Source: Geomicrobium sp. JCM 19038 (GTDB taxonomy: Bacteria; Bacillota; Bacilli; Bacillales; Marinococcaceae). Taken from it: 64,000 nt of DNA. The stretch is from NCBI RefSeq assembly GCF_000698125.1, contig NZ_BAXA01000001.1, forward strand, positions 372,001-436,000. Direction: 5' to 3'. Positions 19,324 through 27,324 of the stretch are shown in pieces. The position numbers and the translations under genes are program-made. Positions within the stretch are counted from its first letter, which is position 1. Each line of letters begins with the position of its first letter. The notes beneath the pieces are model-generated. The model saw nothing but the letters and a program-made list of their open reading frames with translations, searched no databases and was not told the origin of the DNA.

Positions 19324-20562
19324 AGTTCCAGAACTCGCAGAGTCGATTACTGAAGGAACAATTGCAGAATGGTTAAAACAACCTGGTGATTACATCGAGA
19401 AAGGCGAAACGATCGCTGAACTCGAAACAGATAAAGTAAACGTTGAGATTAACTCTGAACAAGCAGGTGTATTGCAAAAGACTTGCGTGAAGCTGGCGAC
19501 ACAGTTGAAATTGGCGAAGCAATTGCAACGATTGATGAAAACGCCAAAGAAGGTTCTGCACCTGCAGCTTCTGAAGACAGTGCTCCTGCTAAAGAGGAAG
19601 CACCAAAAGCTGAAGCTCCTAAAGAAGAAGCGAGCAACAAAGCAGAAGAAAGTGATAGCAATGACTCAGAACACGTGATTGCATCACCGGCAGCACGTAA
19701 GCTTGCACGTGAGAAAGGCATCAACTTAAACGAGATCCAAGCGAGAGACCCACTCGGTCGCGTTCGTAAAGAAGATGTTGAAGCACACGGTCAAAAGCCA
19801 GCTGCACCTGCAAAAGAAAACAAACAAGCTGAGCCAAAGAAAGATGAATTTGGTGGCAAGCCGCACGAGCGTATTAAAATGAGCCGTCGTCGTCAGACGA
19901 TTGCAAAGCGCCTCGTTGATGTTCAACAAGAGAGTGCGATGCTTACAACGTTCAACGAAGTTGATATGAGCGCTGTTATGGACATTCGTAAGCGTCGTAA
20001 AGATGCGTTCCAAGAAGAGCATGACGGTACACGTCTTGGCTTTATGTCATTCTTTACGAAAGCAGTTGTTGGAGCACTTAAGAAATATCCACTTCTTAAC
20101 GCAGAAATTCAAGGCAACGAAATCGTTAAGAAAGATTTCTATGATATCGGTATGGCAGTTTCAACAAACGACGGTCTAGTCGTTCCAGTGGTTCGTGATG
20201 CAGAACGCTTAAGCTTTGCGGGCATTGAGAAAGAAATCTCAGACCTCGGTAAAAAAGCTCGCGATAACAAGCTTGCACTTTCTGATTTACAAGGTGGTAC
20301 GTTTACAATTACAAACGGTGGTGTATTCGGTTCACTTCTTTCAACACCGATCTTAAATGCACCTCAAGTTGGTATCCTTGGAATGCATACAATTCAATGG
20401 CGTCCAGTTGCGATTGATCAAGATCGTATGGAAAACCGTCCAATGATGTATCTTGCACTTTCTTATGATCACCGCATTGTAGACGGGAAAGAAGCAGTTA
20501 GTTTCCTCGTTACAGTTAAGAAATTACTTGAAGAGCCAGAGCAACTTCTTTTAGAAGGATAA
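19310..20562 (+). CDS. odhB: Dihydrolipoyl succinyltransferase, E2 of 2-oxoglutarate dehydrogenase (apparent frameshift)
   Basis: The lipoyl domain carries the lipoylated lysine in [11 protein letters not shown]. An alanine/glutamate-rich linker, a peripheral-subunit-binding domain ([16 protein letters not shown]), and the catalytic acyltransferase domain ending [16 protein letters not shown] (active-site H and D) follow. The frame breaks at AAAA 19476-19479 inside the lipoyl domain; one extra A restores about 417 residues. Likely sequencing error. E3 (dihydrolipoyl dehydrogenase) is not in this window. Confidence 0.93.
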
Positions 20563-20569
20563 CACTTAG

Positions 20570-20603
20570 AAAGACTCCGTTCATTACGGAGTCTTTTTTT
20601 TAA
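20570..20603 (+). terminator. Terminator after odhB
   Basis: AAAGACTCCGT/ACGGAGTCTTT hairpin followed by an eight-T run. Confidence 0.92.
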
Positions 20604-20701
20604 ACGTGTAGCGTTGAAAAATAGTCTATAGTATGTAAATATCAAAAATTATGAAAAAAGAGGTTTACTTCTAAGTGATTCGTGATACTATATTAATACA
20701 T

Positions 20702-20745
20702 CGTCAGCCTCATCCTATAAGATTGAGGGTTGATGACGTTTTATT
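20702..20745 (+). other. Imperfect hairpin upstream of an unknown gene
   Basis: CGTCAGCCTCA pairs with a bulged TGAGGGTTGATGACG, followed by TTTTATTA. It may be a leader hairpin or attenuator of the gene at 20829, or a residual terminator. Confidence 0.35.
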
Positions 20746-20828
20746 AGTAACGAGCCTCTGCCTGATGGCCGTAAGATGTGTGGAGACGTAAGACGTGACC
20801 ATGCAAACATTTTTGAGGAGGGATTTTC

Positions 20829-21242
20829 ATGGTACAGACGAAAGCTCAAGAATTGCGTGCGGCGATCCAAATGAGAGGCTGGTCAAACACGACGTTATTA
20901 TCAACCGATCAAGAAGACATCATTTTGAATAGCCGAACGGGTTGTCGTTCATGGAAAGGGACGAAATGGGGATTTATTTCAGCAGAGTCTCCTGAGCAGT
21001 TGAATATAACGATTGACTTGCCGCGGAATCGAGTGAATATTAATGAAATTTGTGAGCAGCTTGAGATGGAGCTCATTTCTAACGAAGAAGTTGGACTAAG
21101 TGGCATTTGGCTAGAGAAAAAAGCAGATCGCGATACATTACACATCCATATTACAAATCATGATTTAAATGATACGGTGTTTTCAACAGAATCGAAATTA
21201 ATTAACTTTTTGAGTGAAGCAAGAAGGTGGAATTGCTTGTAA
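20829..21242 (+). CDS. Hypothetical protein, 137 residues
   Basis: The ATG follows a strong GAGGAGGGA ribosome site. Mixed alpha/beta composition with no signal peptide or membrane segment; the region LPRNRVNINEICEQLEMEL looks structured. I do not recognise it. Followed by an inverted-repeat, T-rich stretch (GACGAGGCGGTCGAC region) that may terminate it. Confidence 0.7.
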   Translation: MVQTKAQELRAAIQMRGWSNTTLLSTDQEDIILNSRTGCRSWKGTKWGFISAESPEQLNITIDLPRNRVNINEICEQLEMELISNEEVGLSGIWLEKKADRDTLHIHITNHDLNDTVFSTESKLINFLSEARRWNCL

Positions 21243-21380
21243 TTGATAGACACGAGGCGGTCGACAATTAGACGACTGCCTTTTTTCGTTCCTGTAATTG
21301 TCAATAAACGTCGTCCCATGATATACTATTGATAATCAATCTCAACTAACTAACCAGAGCCTGATTTGAAAGGGGACGAC

Positions 21381-21869
21381 ATGACATTGAGTCGCAAGCG
21401 TTATTTTTACTGTCGCTCACTACACCACTCGTTAGAACCGATGAATTGGCCGAGGATCAAAGAAATAGGTTTTGATTTAAATATAAAGCGAGAAGATTTA
21501 CCGTTTTTTATCTCGTTTTTCCGTGATCTTGAACAGTATTACACTGACAAATCTCAGCTCGTTCAAGAAAGTTATCAAGTGTACATGGAAGAAGTAGCTT
21601 CGTTTTTTAGGGACCAATCTAATGAAATGATTTATTGCTCTTCAATTCAAACAGAAGCAAAAAACTACGTCATTCCATTTACGGATTTTGTCGCAGCATT
21701 TATGTTAGCCGACGAAGCGTTTGAGCGAATTTTTGATGACAACAAGAACACAGACCAACAGTTTGATAAAGTGCTTACGTACTATAAGCGGTTTAATTTA
21801 TTGGCCGATGCGACAAAAGCACAATTTATATTAGATCATCTACCAGAACTCGTACTCCATGATGATTAA
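21381..21869 (+). CDS. Hypothetical protein, 162 residues
   Basis: The ATG at 21381 follows AAAGGGG. Predicted all-helical, soluble, acidic. No family recognised. Its stop is 17 bp before the DUF6501-like gene, so the two are probably cotranscribed. Confidence 0.7.
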   Translation: MTLSRKRYFYCRSLHHSLEPMNWPRIKEIGFDLNIKREDLPFFISFFRDLEQYYTDKSQLVQESYQVYMEEVASFFRDQSNEMIYCSSIQTEAKNYVIPFTDFVAAFMLADEAFERIFDDNKNTDQQFDKVLTYYKRFNLLADATKAQFILDHLPELVLHDD

Positions 21870-21886
21870 AGGAGAAGTTTTAATTA

Positions 21887-22090
21887 ATGCTACATTACAA
21901 ATGGCAAAACAGTGAAACAATCAAGAGGATTCATTGCGTCCATTCTGATGCAAAGAAATACAAAGTAGATTCTGTTCTTACACCAGGGAAAGATTATGAT
22001 GTTAAGAATGAAACAGAAGAATTTTACTTTGTCATTGATGATACTGGTAAAGTCGGTGGCTTCCTAAAAGACTACTTTGAAGAGAAATAA
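21887..22090 (+). CDS. DUF6501-like small protein
   Basis: 67 residues: HYKWQNSETIKRIHCVHSDAKKY...YDVKNETEEFYFVIDDTGKVGGFLKDYF. The YDVKNETEEF.FVIDDTGKVGGF block is typical of a small conserved Bacillaceae family (DUF6501, from memory). Function unknown. Terminator follows. Confidence 0.75.
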   Translation: MLHYKWQNSETIKRIHCVHSDAKKYKVDSVLTPGKDYDVKNETEEFYFVIDDTGKVGGFLKDYFEEK

Positions 22091-22117
22091 ACTGTCCTTT
22101 GACAGTTTATTTTTTTA
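22089..22117 (+). terminator. Terminator after the small conserved gene
   Basis: AAACTGTC/GACAGTTT hairpin overlapping the stop codon, followed by a T run. Confidence 0.85.
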
Positions 22118-22125
22118 GTTAATGA

Positions 22126-22154
22126 TTGAATCTTTTGAAAAATAAGAGTAAAAT
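22126..22154 (+). promoter_or_regulatory. Probable sigma-A promoter of the alcohol dehydrogenase
   Basis: TTGAAT (22126-22131), 17-bp spacer, TAAAAT (22149-22154). Confidence 0.65.
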
Positions 22155-22163
22155 AACGTTGTG

Positions 22164-22177
22164 TGATAACGCTTACA
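22164..22177 (-). promoter_or_regulatory. Perfect cre (CcpA) site
   Basis: On the minus strand TGTAAGCGTTATCA matches TGWAANCGNTNWCA at all 14 positions. It lies a few bases after the predicted transcription start of the alcohol dehydrogenase, a repressing position. Confidence 0.85.
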
Positions 22178-22192
22178 TTAAAGGAGGATACG

Positions 22193-23365
22193 ATGTCTAC
22201 AATCCAATTTCAATTTTTTGTAGGAACTTCAGTTGTCTTTCAACGAGATGCAAGTCTTACACTTCATGATCAGTTACAAAAGTTAGGGAAGAAACGTCCG
22301 CTCGTACTTACAGATCAAGGAATTATGGATGCAGGGATTGCAAACGTAGTAACGAACCAACTTGATGAGCACACGTATGACTATGAAGTGATGCATGACA
22401 TTCCTGCCAACCCTCCTAGTAAAGTCGTCATGAAAGGTGCTATGTTGATTCAAAATCAGCAGTTTGATAGCATCGTCGCAGTTGGTGGCGGAAGTGTAAT
22501 GGATGCAGCAAAAGCGATTAGCATCATGTCAGCAAACGATGGAAGTATTAACGATTATGATGCAATCATCGGTAATCGTACATTCGAAAAGCAAGGCCCT
22601 CCACTCATTACGATTCCAACCACGTCAGGTACGGGAAGTGAAGTGACTCAGTGGGCAGTTATTACAAATGAAGAAACAGGTCGTAAACAAGCAATTGGTC
22701 ATCCATTTATGTCCCCTGTCATTGCCCTCGTAGATCCTGTACTAACGTTAAAGTTACCGAAAGTATTAACAGCAGCTACAGGTAGTGATGCATTGACACA
22801 CGCAATCGAGGCATATACGTCTAAGAATACGATGAATAACAATTCTCCGCTTATCGATCATATTGCGCTCGAAGCGATTGCGATGATTTCTAGAAGCTTA
22901 GTGCGTGCAGTTACAAATGGCGAAGATCTTGAAGCAAGAGAAGAGATGATGGCCGGAAGTTTACTCGCTGGCATCGCATTCCAAAATGCTGGACTTGGGA
23001 ATACCCATGCTTTGGCGCATCCATTAGGTGGGAAATTTAACGTACCACACGGAATTGCGAATGCTAATCTCCTGCCAGTTGTTATGGCTTATAATGTAGA
23101 CGCATGTCCAGAACGCTTTGAAACGATTGCCAACATTTTTGAACCAGGTGCACATAAAAAGGCGAGTGATGCAGTTGTTTTCGTTGAACAACTCATTGAA
23201 CGCATTGGCATTCCTAGTCTTTCAGAATATGGAATGACCGAAAGGGATTATAAAGAGATGGCAAAAGACGCAACGACAGACGTTAGTTCGTTTACGAATC
23301 CGAAAGAAACGACTGAAGAAACGTTTTTTGAGCTTTATTTAAAAGCATCAAAGTTAACTGTATAA
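22193..23365 (+). CDS. Iron-containing alcohol dehydrogenase
   Basis: 390 residues from the ATG at 22193, which follows AAGGAGG. NAD-binding GGGSVMDAAKAI (98-109) and the metal-ligand block GSDALTHAIEAY plus GNTHALAHPLGGKFNVPHGIANA identify a group III (Fe) alcohol dehydrogenase. Substrate not determinable; relatives use butanol, 1,3-propanediol or lactaldehyde. A perfect cre site at the transcription start predicts repression on preferred sugars. Transcribed alone and ended by a bidirectional terminator shared with the R2-like gene. Confidence 0.92.
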   Translation: MSTIQFQFFVGTSVVFQRDASLTLHDQLQKLGKKRPLVLTDQGIMDAGIANVVTNQLDEHTYDYEVMHDIPANPPSKVVMKGAMLIQNQQFDSIVAVGGGSVMDAAKAISIMSANDGSINDYDAIIGNRTFEKQGPPLITIPTTSGTGSEVTQWAVITNEETGRKQAIGHPFMSPVIALVDPVLTLKLPKVLTAATGSDALTHAIEAYTSKNTMNNNSPLIDHIALEAIAMISRSLVRAVTNGEDLEAREEMMAGSLLAGIAFQNAGLGNTHALAHPLGGKFNVPHGIANANLLPVVMAYNVDACPERFETIANIFEPGAHKKASDAVVFVEQLIERIGIPSLSEYGMTERDYKEMAKDATTDVSSFTNPKETTEETFFELYLKASKLTV

Positions 23366-23376
23366 TAATTATGTAA

Positions 23377-23415
23377 ACAAAAACTCCGCGATCTTTTGCA
23401 TCGCGGAGTTTTTGT
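23377..23415. terminator. Bidirectional terminator
   Basis: A perfect 16-bp inverted repeat (ACAAAAACTCCGCGAT) lies between convergent genes. Confidence 0.92.
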
Positions 23416-23418
23416 AAG

Positions 23419-24279
23419 TTAAAGAACCGTGCTTTCAATATCACGATCAGCATCATCATTACTTTGACGCTTGGCGCGTTTTAAGATGTTTAATCTCGTA
23501 TCTAATTGTTTCATCATATATGTTAATGAATCTTCATTAATCGTGCCATTTTCATCTTTACTGAAGTTTACAGCAACTGGCTTTAATTCATCAAGGCGCT
23601 CGATGACTTGATCATAAATGTGCGGGTGTTCTTTTATAATGCGGTGCAACAAATAGGTACCGTATGCAATATGTCTCGATTCATCACGCTTTAAATAACC
23701 GACTCCCTCTAGAAGCCCAGGCATCATTCCTGTATGTTGAAGTTGTTCGTAAAACGTATGATAACCAGATTCTGCAAGCACACCTTCTACAAACATGTTA
23801 TAAATCGTCGCAGCATCAGCGATCGCTTCTGGAGATTGATCTGTTAACAGTCTGTCCATTGCATTTGGTAAGGTTTCATTAAATAATTGTTCATACGCAG
23901 GATCGTAATGCTTAGATAATGGTTCTGTTTCATCGATTGTCGAGAGGACGAGTTGGAAAAACTCTGTATGCTTGGCTTCTTCGTGGAGGAATGTCGTTAA
24001 AAACATTTCTTCTTCAATTCTTCCTTCATTAGAAATGACCATAATTAATGGTAATAAATCACGAGTGACGGCTTCTTCCCCGCCTTGGAATTTTGCAATA
24101 ACTCGAAGGATTGCTTGTTTTTGTTCATCTGGTAAATGTGGCCAATGAGCTTTGTCGTGAGAATAGTTAATGTCTTCAGGGTTCCAAGTGCCGAAACGAT
24201 TGGCTTTTTTGTACAGTTTGTAGGGCAATGATTGTTCGTCTAAGCGTCGACTACTAGTAATGAGCGTTTTTTTCGTCAT
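23419..24279 (-). CDS. R2-like ligand-binding oxidase (R2lox, Mn/Fe)
   Basis: 286 residues. Four-helix ferritin-like protein related to ribonucleotide reductase R2. Metal ligands: E68 (QGGEEAV), E101 and H104 (EEAKH), E165 (FVEGV), E200 and H203 (RDESRH). V71 and Y160 are positioned as the valine and tyrosine that form the ether cross-link in characterised R2lox proteins, which argues for R2lox and against a radical-generating NrdF. No nrdE neighbour. The start at 24279 follows GGGAGG. R2lox houses a Mn/Fe site and binds a long-chain fatty acid; its physiological reaction is unknown. A perfect cre site lies 68 bp upstream. Confidence 0.88.
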   Translation of the reverse strand: MTKKTLITSSRRLDEQSLPYKLYKKANRFGTWNPEDINYSHDKAHWPHLPDEQKQAILRVIAKFQGGEEAVTRDLLPLIMVISNEGRIEEEMFLTTFLHEEAKHTEFFQLVLSTIDETEPLSKHYDPAYEQLFNETLPNAMDRLLTDQSPEAIADAATIYNMFVEGVLAESGYHTFYEQLQHTGMMPGLLEGVGYLKRDESRHIAYGTYLLHRIIKEHPHIYDQVIERLDELKPVAVNFSKDENGTINEDSLTYMMKQLDTRLNILKRAKRQSNDDADRDIESTVL

Positions 24280-24346
24280 ATGAGCCTCCCTAAAAATGGT
24301 ATGTCTCAAGTGTAGCAAAGCAACTTTGTCTATTTTTGTCACTTTT

Positions 24347-24360
24347 TGTTAGCGCTTACA
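24347..24360 (-). promoter_or_regulatory. Perfect cre (CcpA) site between divergent genes
   Basis: On the minus strand TGTAAGCGCTAACA matches TGWAANCGNTNWCA at all 14 positions. It lies between R2lox (minus) and the glycine-rich repeat gene (plus) and could control either or both. Confidence 0.82.
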
Positions 24361-24409
24361 TTTCACTCGGTATATTTGTGTGAATACAGTAGTGGATGGG
24401 GGAGTGGTG

Positions 24410-24967
24410 ATGGGGAGTATCCAGGCGCTCATCGGTTCATGGGCTCAAGCGATTGGAACTGTAATTTCTGCAATCGGTGGAACGCCAATTCTAGTTATTG
24501 GTGATGGGAATCAACCGTACGCAATCATTGGCAATTCTTTACAAGCAGTAGGGGCGGCCGTACTTGCTGATGAAGCAGACAACGCGCTTGATCAATACGG
24601 CAACATCATTCCTGCCATTGGCAACGTGATCGTTCTTCGCGGCGTCTTTCTTGATGATTTAGATTTAGCAATTACGGGTGATCTGTTTCAAGCAACAGGT
24701 GGTTCATTGTCGATTTATACAGCCATTCAAGACGAAGAACTCGTTAATTTTTATGCAAATGGTCTACAAGTGGTCGGAAATGGAGCGCAGGCACTTGCGG
24801 GTATTCAAGAGAAACAAGACATCGATTCAGAAGATTTAGCGATTGCAGGCGGATGGATTCAAGCAATGGGTGCGATCATTGCCGCTCTTCAAGAGACGTA
24901 TGACTATTATTTAAATCCAAATGAGACAGAAGATGATGATGTTGAAGATGACCGATCCAAAGGATAG
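24410..24967 (+). CDS. Glycine/alanine-rich repetitive protein of unknown function
   Basis: 185 residues from the ATG at 24410 (GGGGGAG upstream). It contains about five copies of a loose G-x-x-x-Q-A-x-G unit: GSWAQAIG, GNSLQAVG, GDLFQATG, ANGLQVVG, GGWIQAMG, spaced about 30-40 residues, ending in an acidic tail (TEDDDVEDD). No signal peptide, but each unit is followed by a short hydrophobic stretch. It may belong to the DUF6944-type repetitive proteins of Bacillaceae; I am unsure. Divergent from R2lox with a shared cre site. Confidence 0.7.
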   Translation: MGSIQALIGSWAQAIGTVISAIGGTPILVIGDGNQPYAIIGNSLQAVGAAVLADEADNALDQYGNIIPAIGNVIVLRGVFLDDLDLAITGDLFQATGGSLSIYTAIQDEELVNFYANGLQVVGNGAQALAGIQEKQDIDSEDLAIAGGWIQAMGAIIAALQETYDYYLNPNETEDDDVEDDRSKG

Positions 24968-25141
24968 AAATGGGAATGGATAACAAACAGACGGTCAAAC
25001 ATCCTATAATTTCACGTACCATATTAATGTGCATAAATAAAAACGTAATGAAACAGCCTATACGAGATGATAAGCAAAATCCTTGTAGATAGATCGGAAT
25101 AATGGTAACTTAATAGTGAATTAACAAAGGGAGTGTTGACA

Positions 25142-26034
25142 TTGACAAATCAATCACCGTTAGTAACGACAGAATGGTTACAAGAACACCTAGAAGACCC
25201 TAAAGTTCGAATTATAGACGCAACAACGTTTTTAATGCCTTCAACGGAAGAAGGGCGTCCGTATGATGTGAAGTCTGGGAAAGAAGCATATGAAGAAGGA
25301 CATATACCTGGCGCTGTTTATGGAGACATTGCAGGAGAGCTTGCAGATTCGAACAGTGCTAGCGCATTTACAGTACCTAGTGAAGAGCAATTTAAAGAAG
25401 CAATTGAACGACTCGGTGTAAGTGATGACACACATGTCATTGTATATGATCAAATTGCTGTTGTTGGTACGAACATTAGTGCATCAGATTGGGCTTCTAG
25501 ACTTTGGTGGCATCTTCGTTTTGAAGGATTCGAGAACGTTTCAATCTTAGAAGGTGGATTTAGAAAATGGAAACATGAGGGACGAAATGTTGAAACGGGT
25601 ACAAATGAATACCCGAAAGGAAATGTGACAATCACTCGAAACAAGGAGTTACTTGCTACAAAAGAAGACGTGAAACGAGCAACGACTGATTCAAATACCG
25701 TCCTCTTAAACTGCTTGTCACCAGCTGATTTCTCTGGGGAAAAGAACTCGTACGGCCGTCCAGGCACATTCCTACTAGCCACAATGTCTTCTTTGCATCT
25801 CTTAACGATGACGAGACGTTTAAAGTAAGAGAAGAACAGCAATTACGTGACATTTTTGAACCGACTGGAGCGCTTGATTCAGATAAGACAGTCATCGCTT
25901 ACTGTGGTGGTGGAATCGCAGCCACTTGGAACGCCTTTGTACTGTATCTTCTCGGTAAAAAGGACGTTGCAGTGTATGATGGTTCAATGACCGAGTGGGC
26001 AGGCGATTCATCGCTTCCATTGCATACGAAATAA
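25142..26034 (+). CDS. Rhodanese-type sulfurtransferase (apparent frameshift)
   Basis: A two-domain thiosulfate/3-mercaptopyruvate sulfurtransferase. The N-terminal domain has the HIPGAVYGDI block; the C-terminal domain has the catalytic cysteine in AYCGGGIAATWNAF and ends GSMTEWAGD.SLPLHT. The frame breaks near 25768-25770; one extra base restores GRPGT.PTSHNVFFASL and about 298 residues. The TTG at 25142 is preferred to GTG 25133 because AAAGGGAG ends at 25134. Likely sequencing error. Confidence 0.85.
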
Positions 26035-26379
26035 TAAAAAGACGTTATGTTTCTTGGGCACGAGCTTGACTAAGAAACATAACGTTTAGAATATAATCAT
26101 CTAAATGAATGTCTATTGTAACGATGTTTAGAAGCTGTTTTCGTCACGACAGCTTCTATTCTTTCGTACACGAGCTATTATGATGGAGTTTTGCCATTAT
26201 TTGCTGAGAAAACGATCATAGTAAACTAGTGAAGAAAGCCGGTTTTTATAATGGATCTTGGCGCACCTTTTTTTACAGGTGCGTTTTATTTCTTGTGAAC
26301 AGATGTTCTTTTCAAATGACCGAACCATTTCATAAATGATATGATGGACATAGTTATTGTAAAAGGGGCTTATTTACGT
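26035..26379 (+). other. Intergenic region with three successive hairpins
   Basis: Perfect inverted repeats lie at 26042-26085 (14-bp arms, ACGTTATGTTTCTT), 26130-26158 (10-bp arms, TAGAAGCTGT) and 26261-26290 (GCGCACCT-type arms followed by TTTTATTT). The first likely terminates the sulfurtransferase gene. The last looks like a separate terminator, so a short untranslated RNA between them is possible. Confidence 0.5.
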
Positions 26380-27309
26380 ATGAGACCGCATGATGATGAT
26401 AAAAAGAACATCGATCAAGACAATGAAGAGAAAAAAAGAAAGTACCCTAGCGAACACGAACATAAAGAGCATTCATTTAATGAAACGCTAACGGACCGCG
26501 ATGAAGGATTAAATGAAGAAGGAACGAATGAGGAAGAATCGTACATAGACGAAAATATTCCACCAGAAGAACCTCCCCTCGAATATTTTCTAAATGATGA
26601 ACCTGACGACGAGAAAACTACGAAAAAGAAGAAAAAAATGAAGCGGTGGCAAAAAATCGGAATCATTTTCGTCTCTTTCTTACTCGTCATTCAAGGGGCG
26701 ACTGCATTATTTCAATATTTACGGCCGGAAGTGATTGATTTTCTAGCAACGTCTTATGAACTGTCTCAAAATGAAGAAGTTCAAGAGTGGCGAGAGTCGG
26801 TCGTAACGATGCAAGTAGAAGGTGAAGGACAATCTTCAAGAGGGACAGGCTTTTTCGTAAATGAAGATGGGTTACTTGCGACAAATCGGCACGTTATTGA
26901 AAACGCCTTTCAAGTCATTGCGACCTTACATGACGGCTCTGCGTATCCAGGCGAGGTCGTAATGGAATCTGAGGATCACGACTTTGCACTCGTTCAACTA
27001 GAAACCGATGTGTCTGTCGAGTCGTTGCCTATAGCGACAGATGAATCATTTGATACAGGAACGGATTTAACGATTATCGGCAACCCTTTGACATTTACTG
27101 GTATTGCGAATGAAGGGGAAATTATTGAGACGGGCACTCCAACGTTAATATCCGCACCAACGTATAGCGGCAATTCTGGGAGTCCAGCGATTAATGATGA
27201 TGGTGAAGTGATTGGTATTATTTATGCAACACGAAGTCATGATGACGGCAGAGTTGGTTTAATGATTCCGTCGTATGAGTGGATTGAAGATGTTTACGAA
27301 CAAAAGTAA
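26380..27309 (+). CDS. Membrane-anchored trypsin-like serine protease
   Basis: 309 residues. A very acidic and charged cytoplasmic N-terminus (1-85), one membrane segment (about 93-113), then an S1C/HtrA-like protease domain with H171 (ATNRHVIENA), D201 (DHDFALVQL) and S266 (YSGNSGSPA). Unlike HtrA it has no PDZ domain. The ATG at 26380 is preferred because AAAAGGGG precedes it. It lies 15 bp upstream of addB but has no obvious functional link to repair. Probable role: extracytoplasmic proteolysis or quality control. Confidence 0.85.
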   Translation: MRPHDDDKKNIDQDNEEKKRKYPSEHEHKEHSFNETLTDRDEGLNEEGTNEEESYIDENIPPEEPPLEYFLNDEPDDEKTTKKKKKMKRWQKIGIIFVSFLLVIQGATALFQYLRPEVIDFLATSYELSQNEEVQEWRESVVTMQVEGEGQSSRGTGFFVNEDGLLATNRHVIENAFQVIATLHDGSAYPGEVVMESEDHDFALVQLETDVSVESLPIATDESFDTGTDLTIIGNPLTFTGIANEGEIIETGTPTLISAPTYSGNSGSPAINDDGEVIGIIYATRSHDDGRVGLMIPSYEWIEDVYEQK

Positions 27310-27324
27310 AGGAGGGAAGCGACG

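Noticed and set aside
23419-24279. Ribonucleotide reductase beta subunit (NrdF)
   Set aside because: V71 and Y160 match the R2lox cross-link positions, and no nrdE/nrdI lies nearby.
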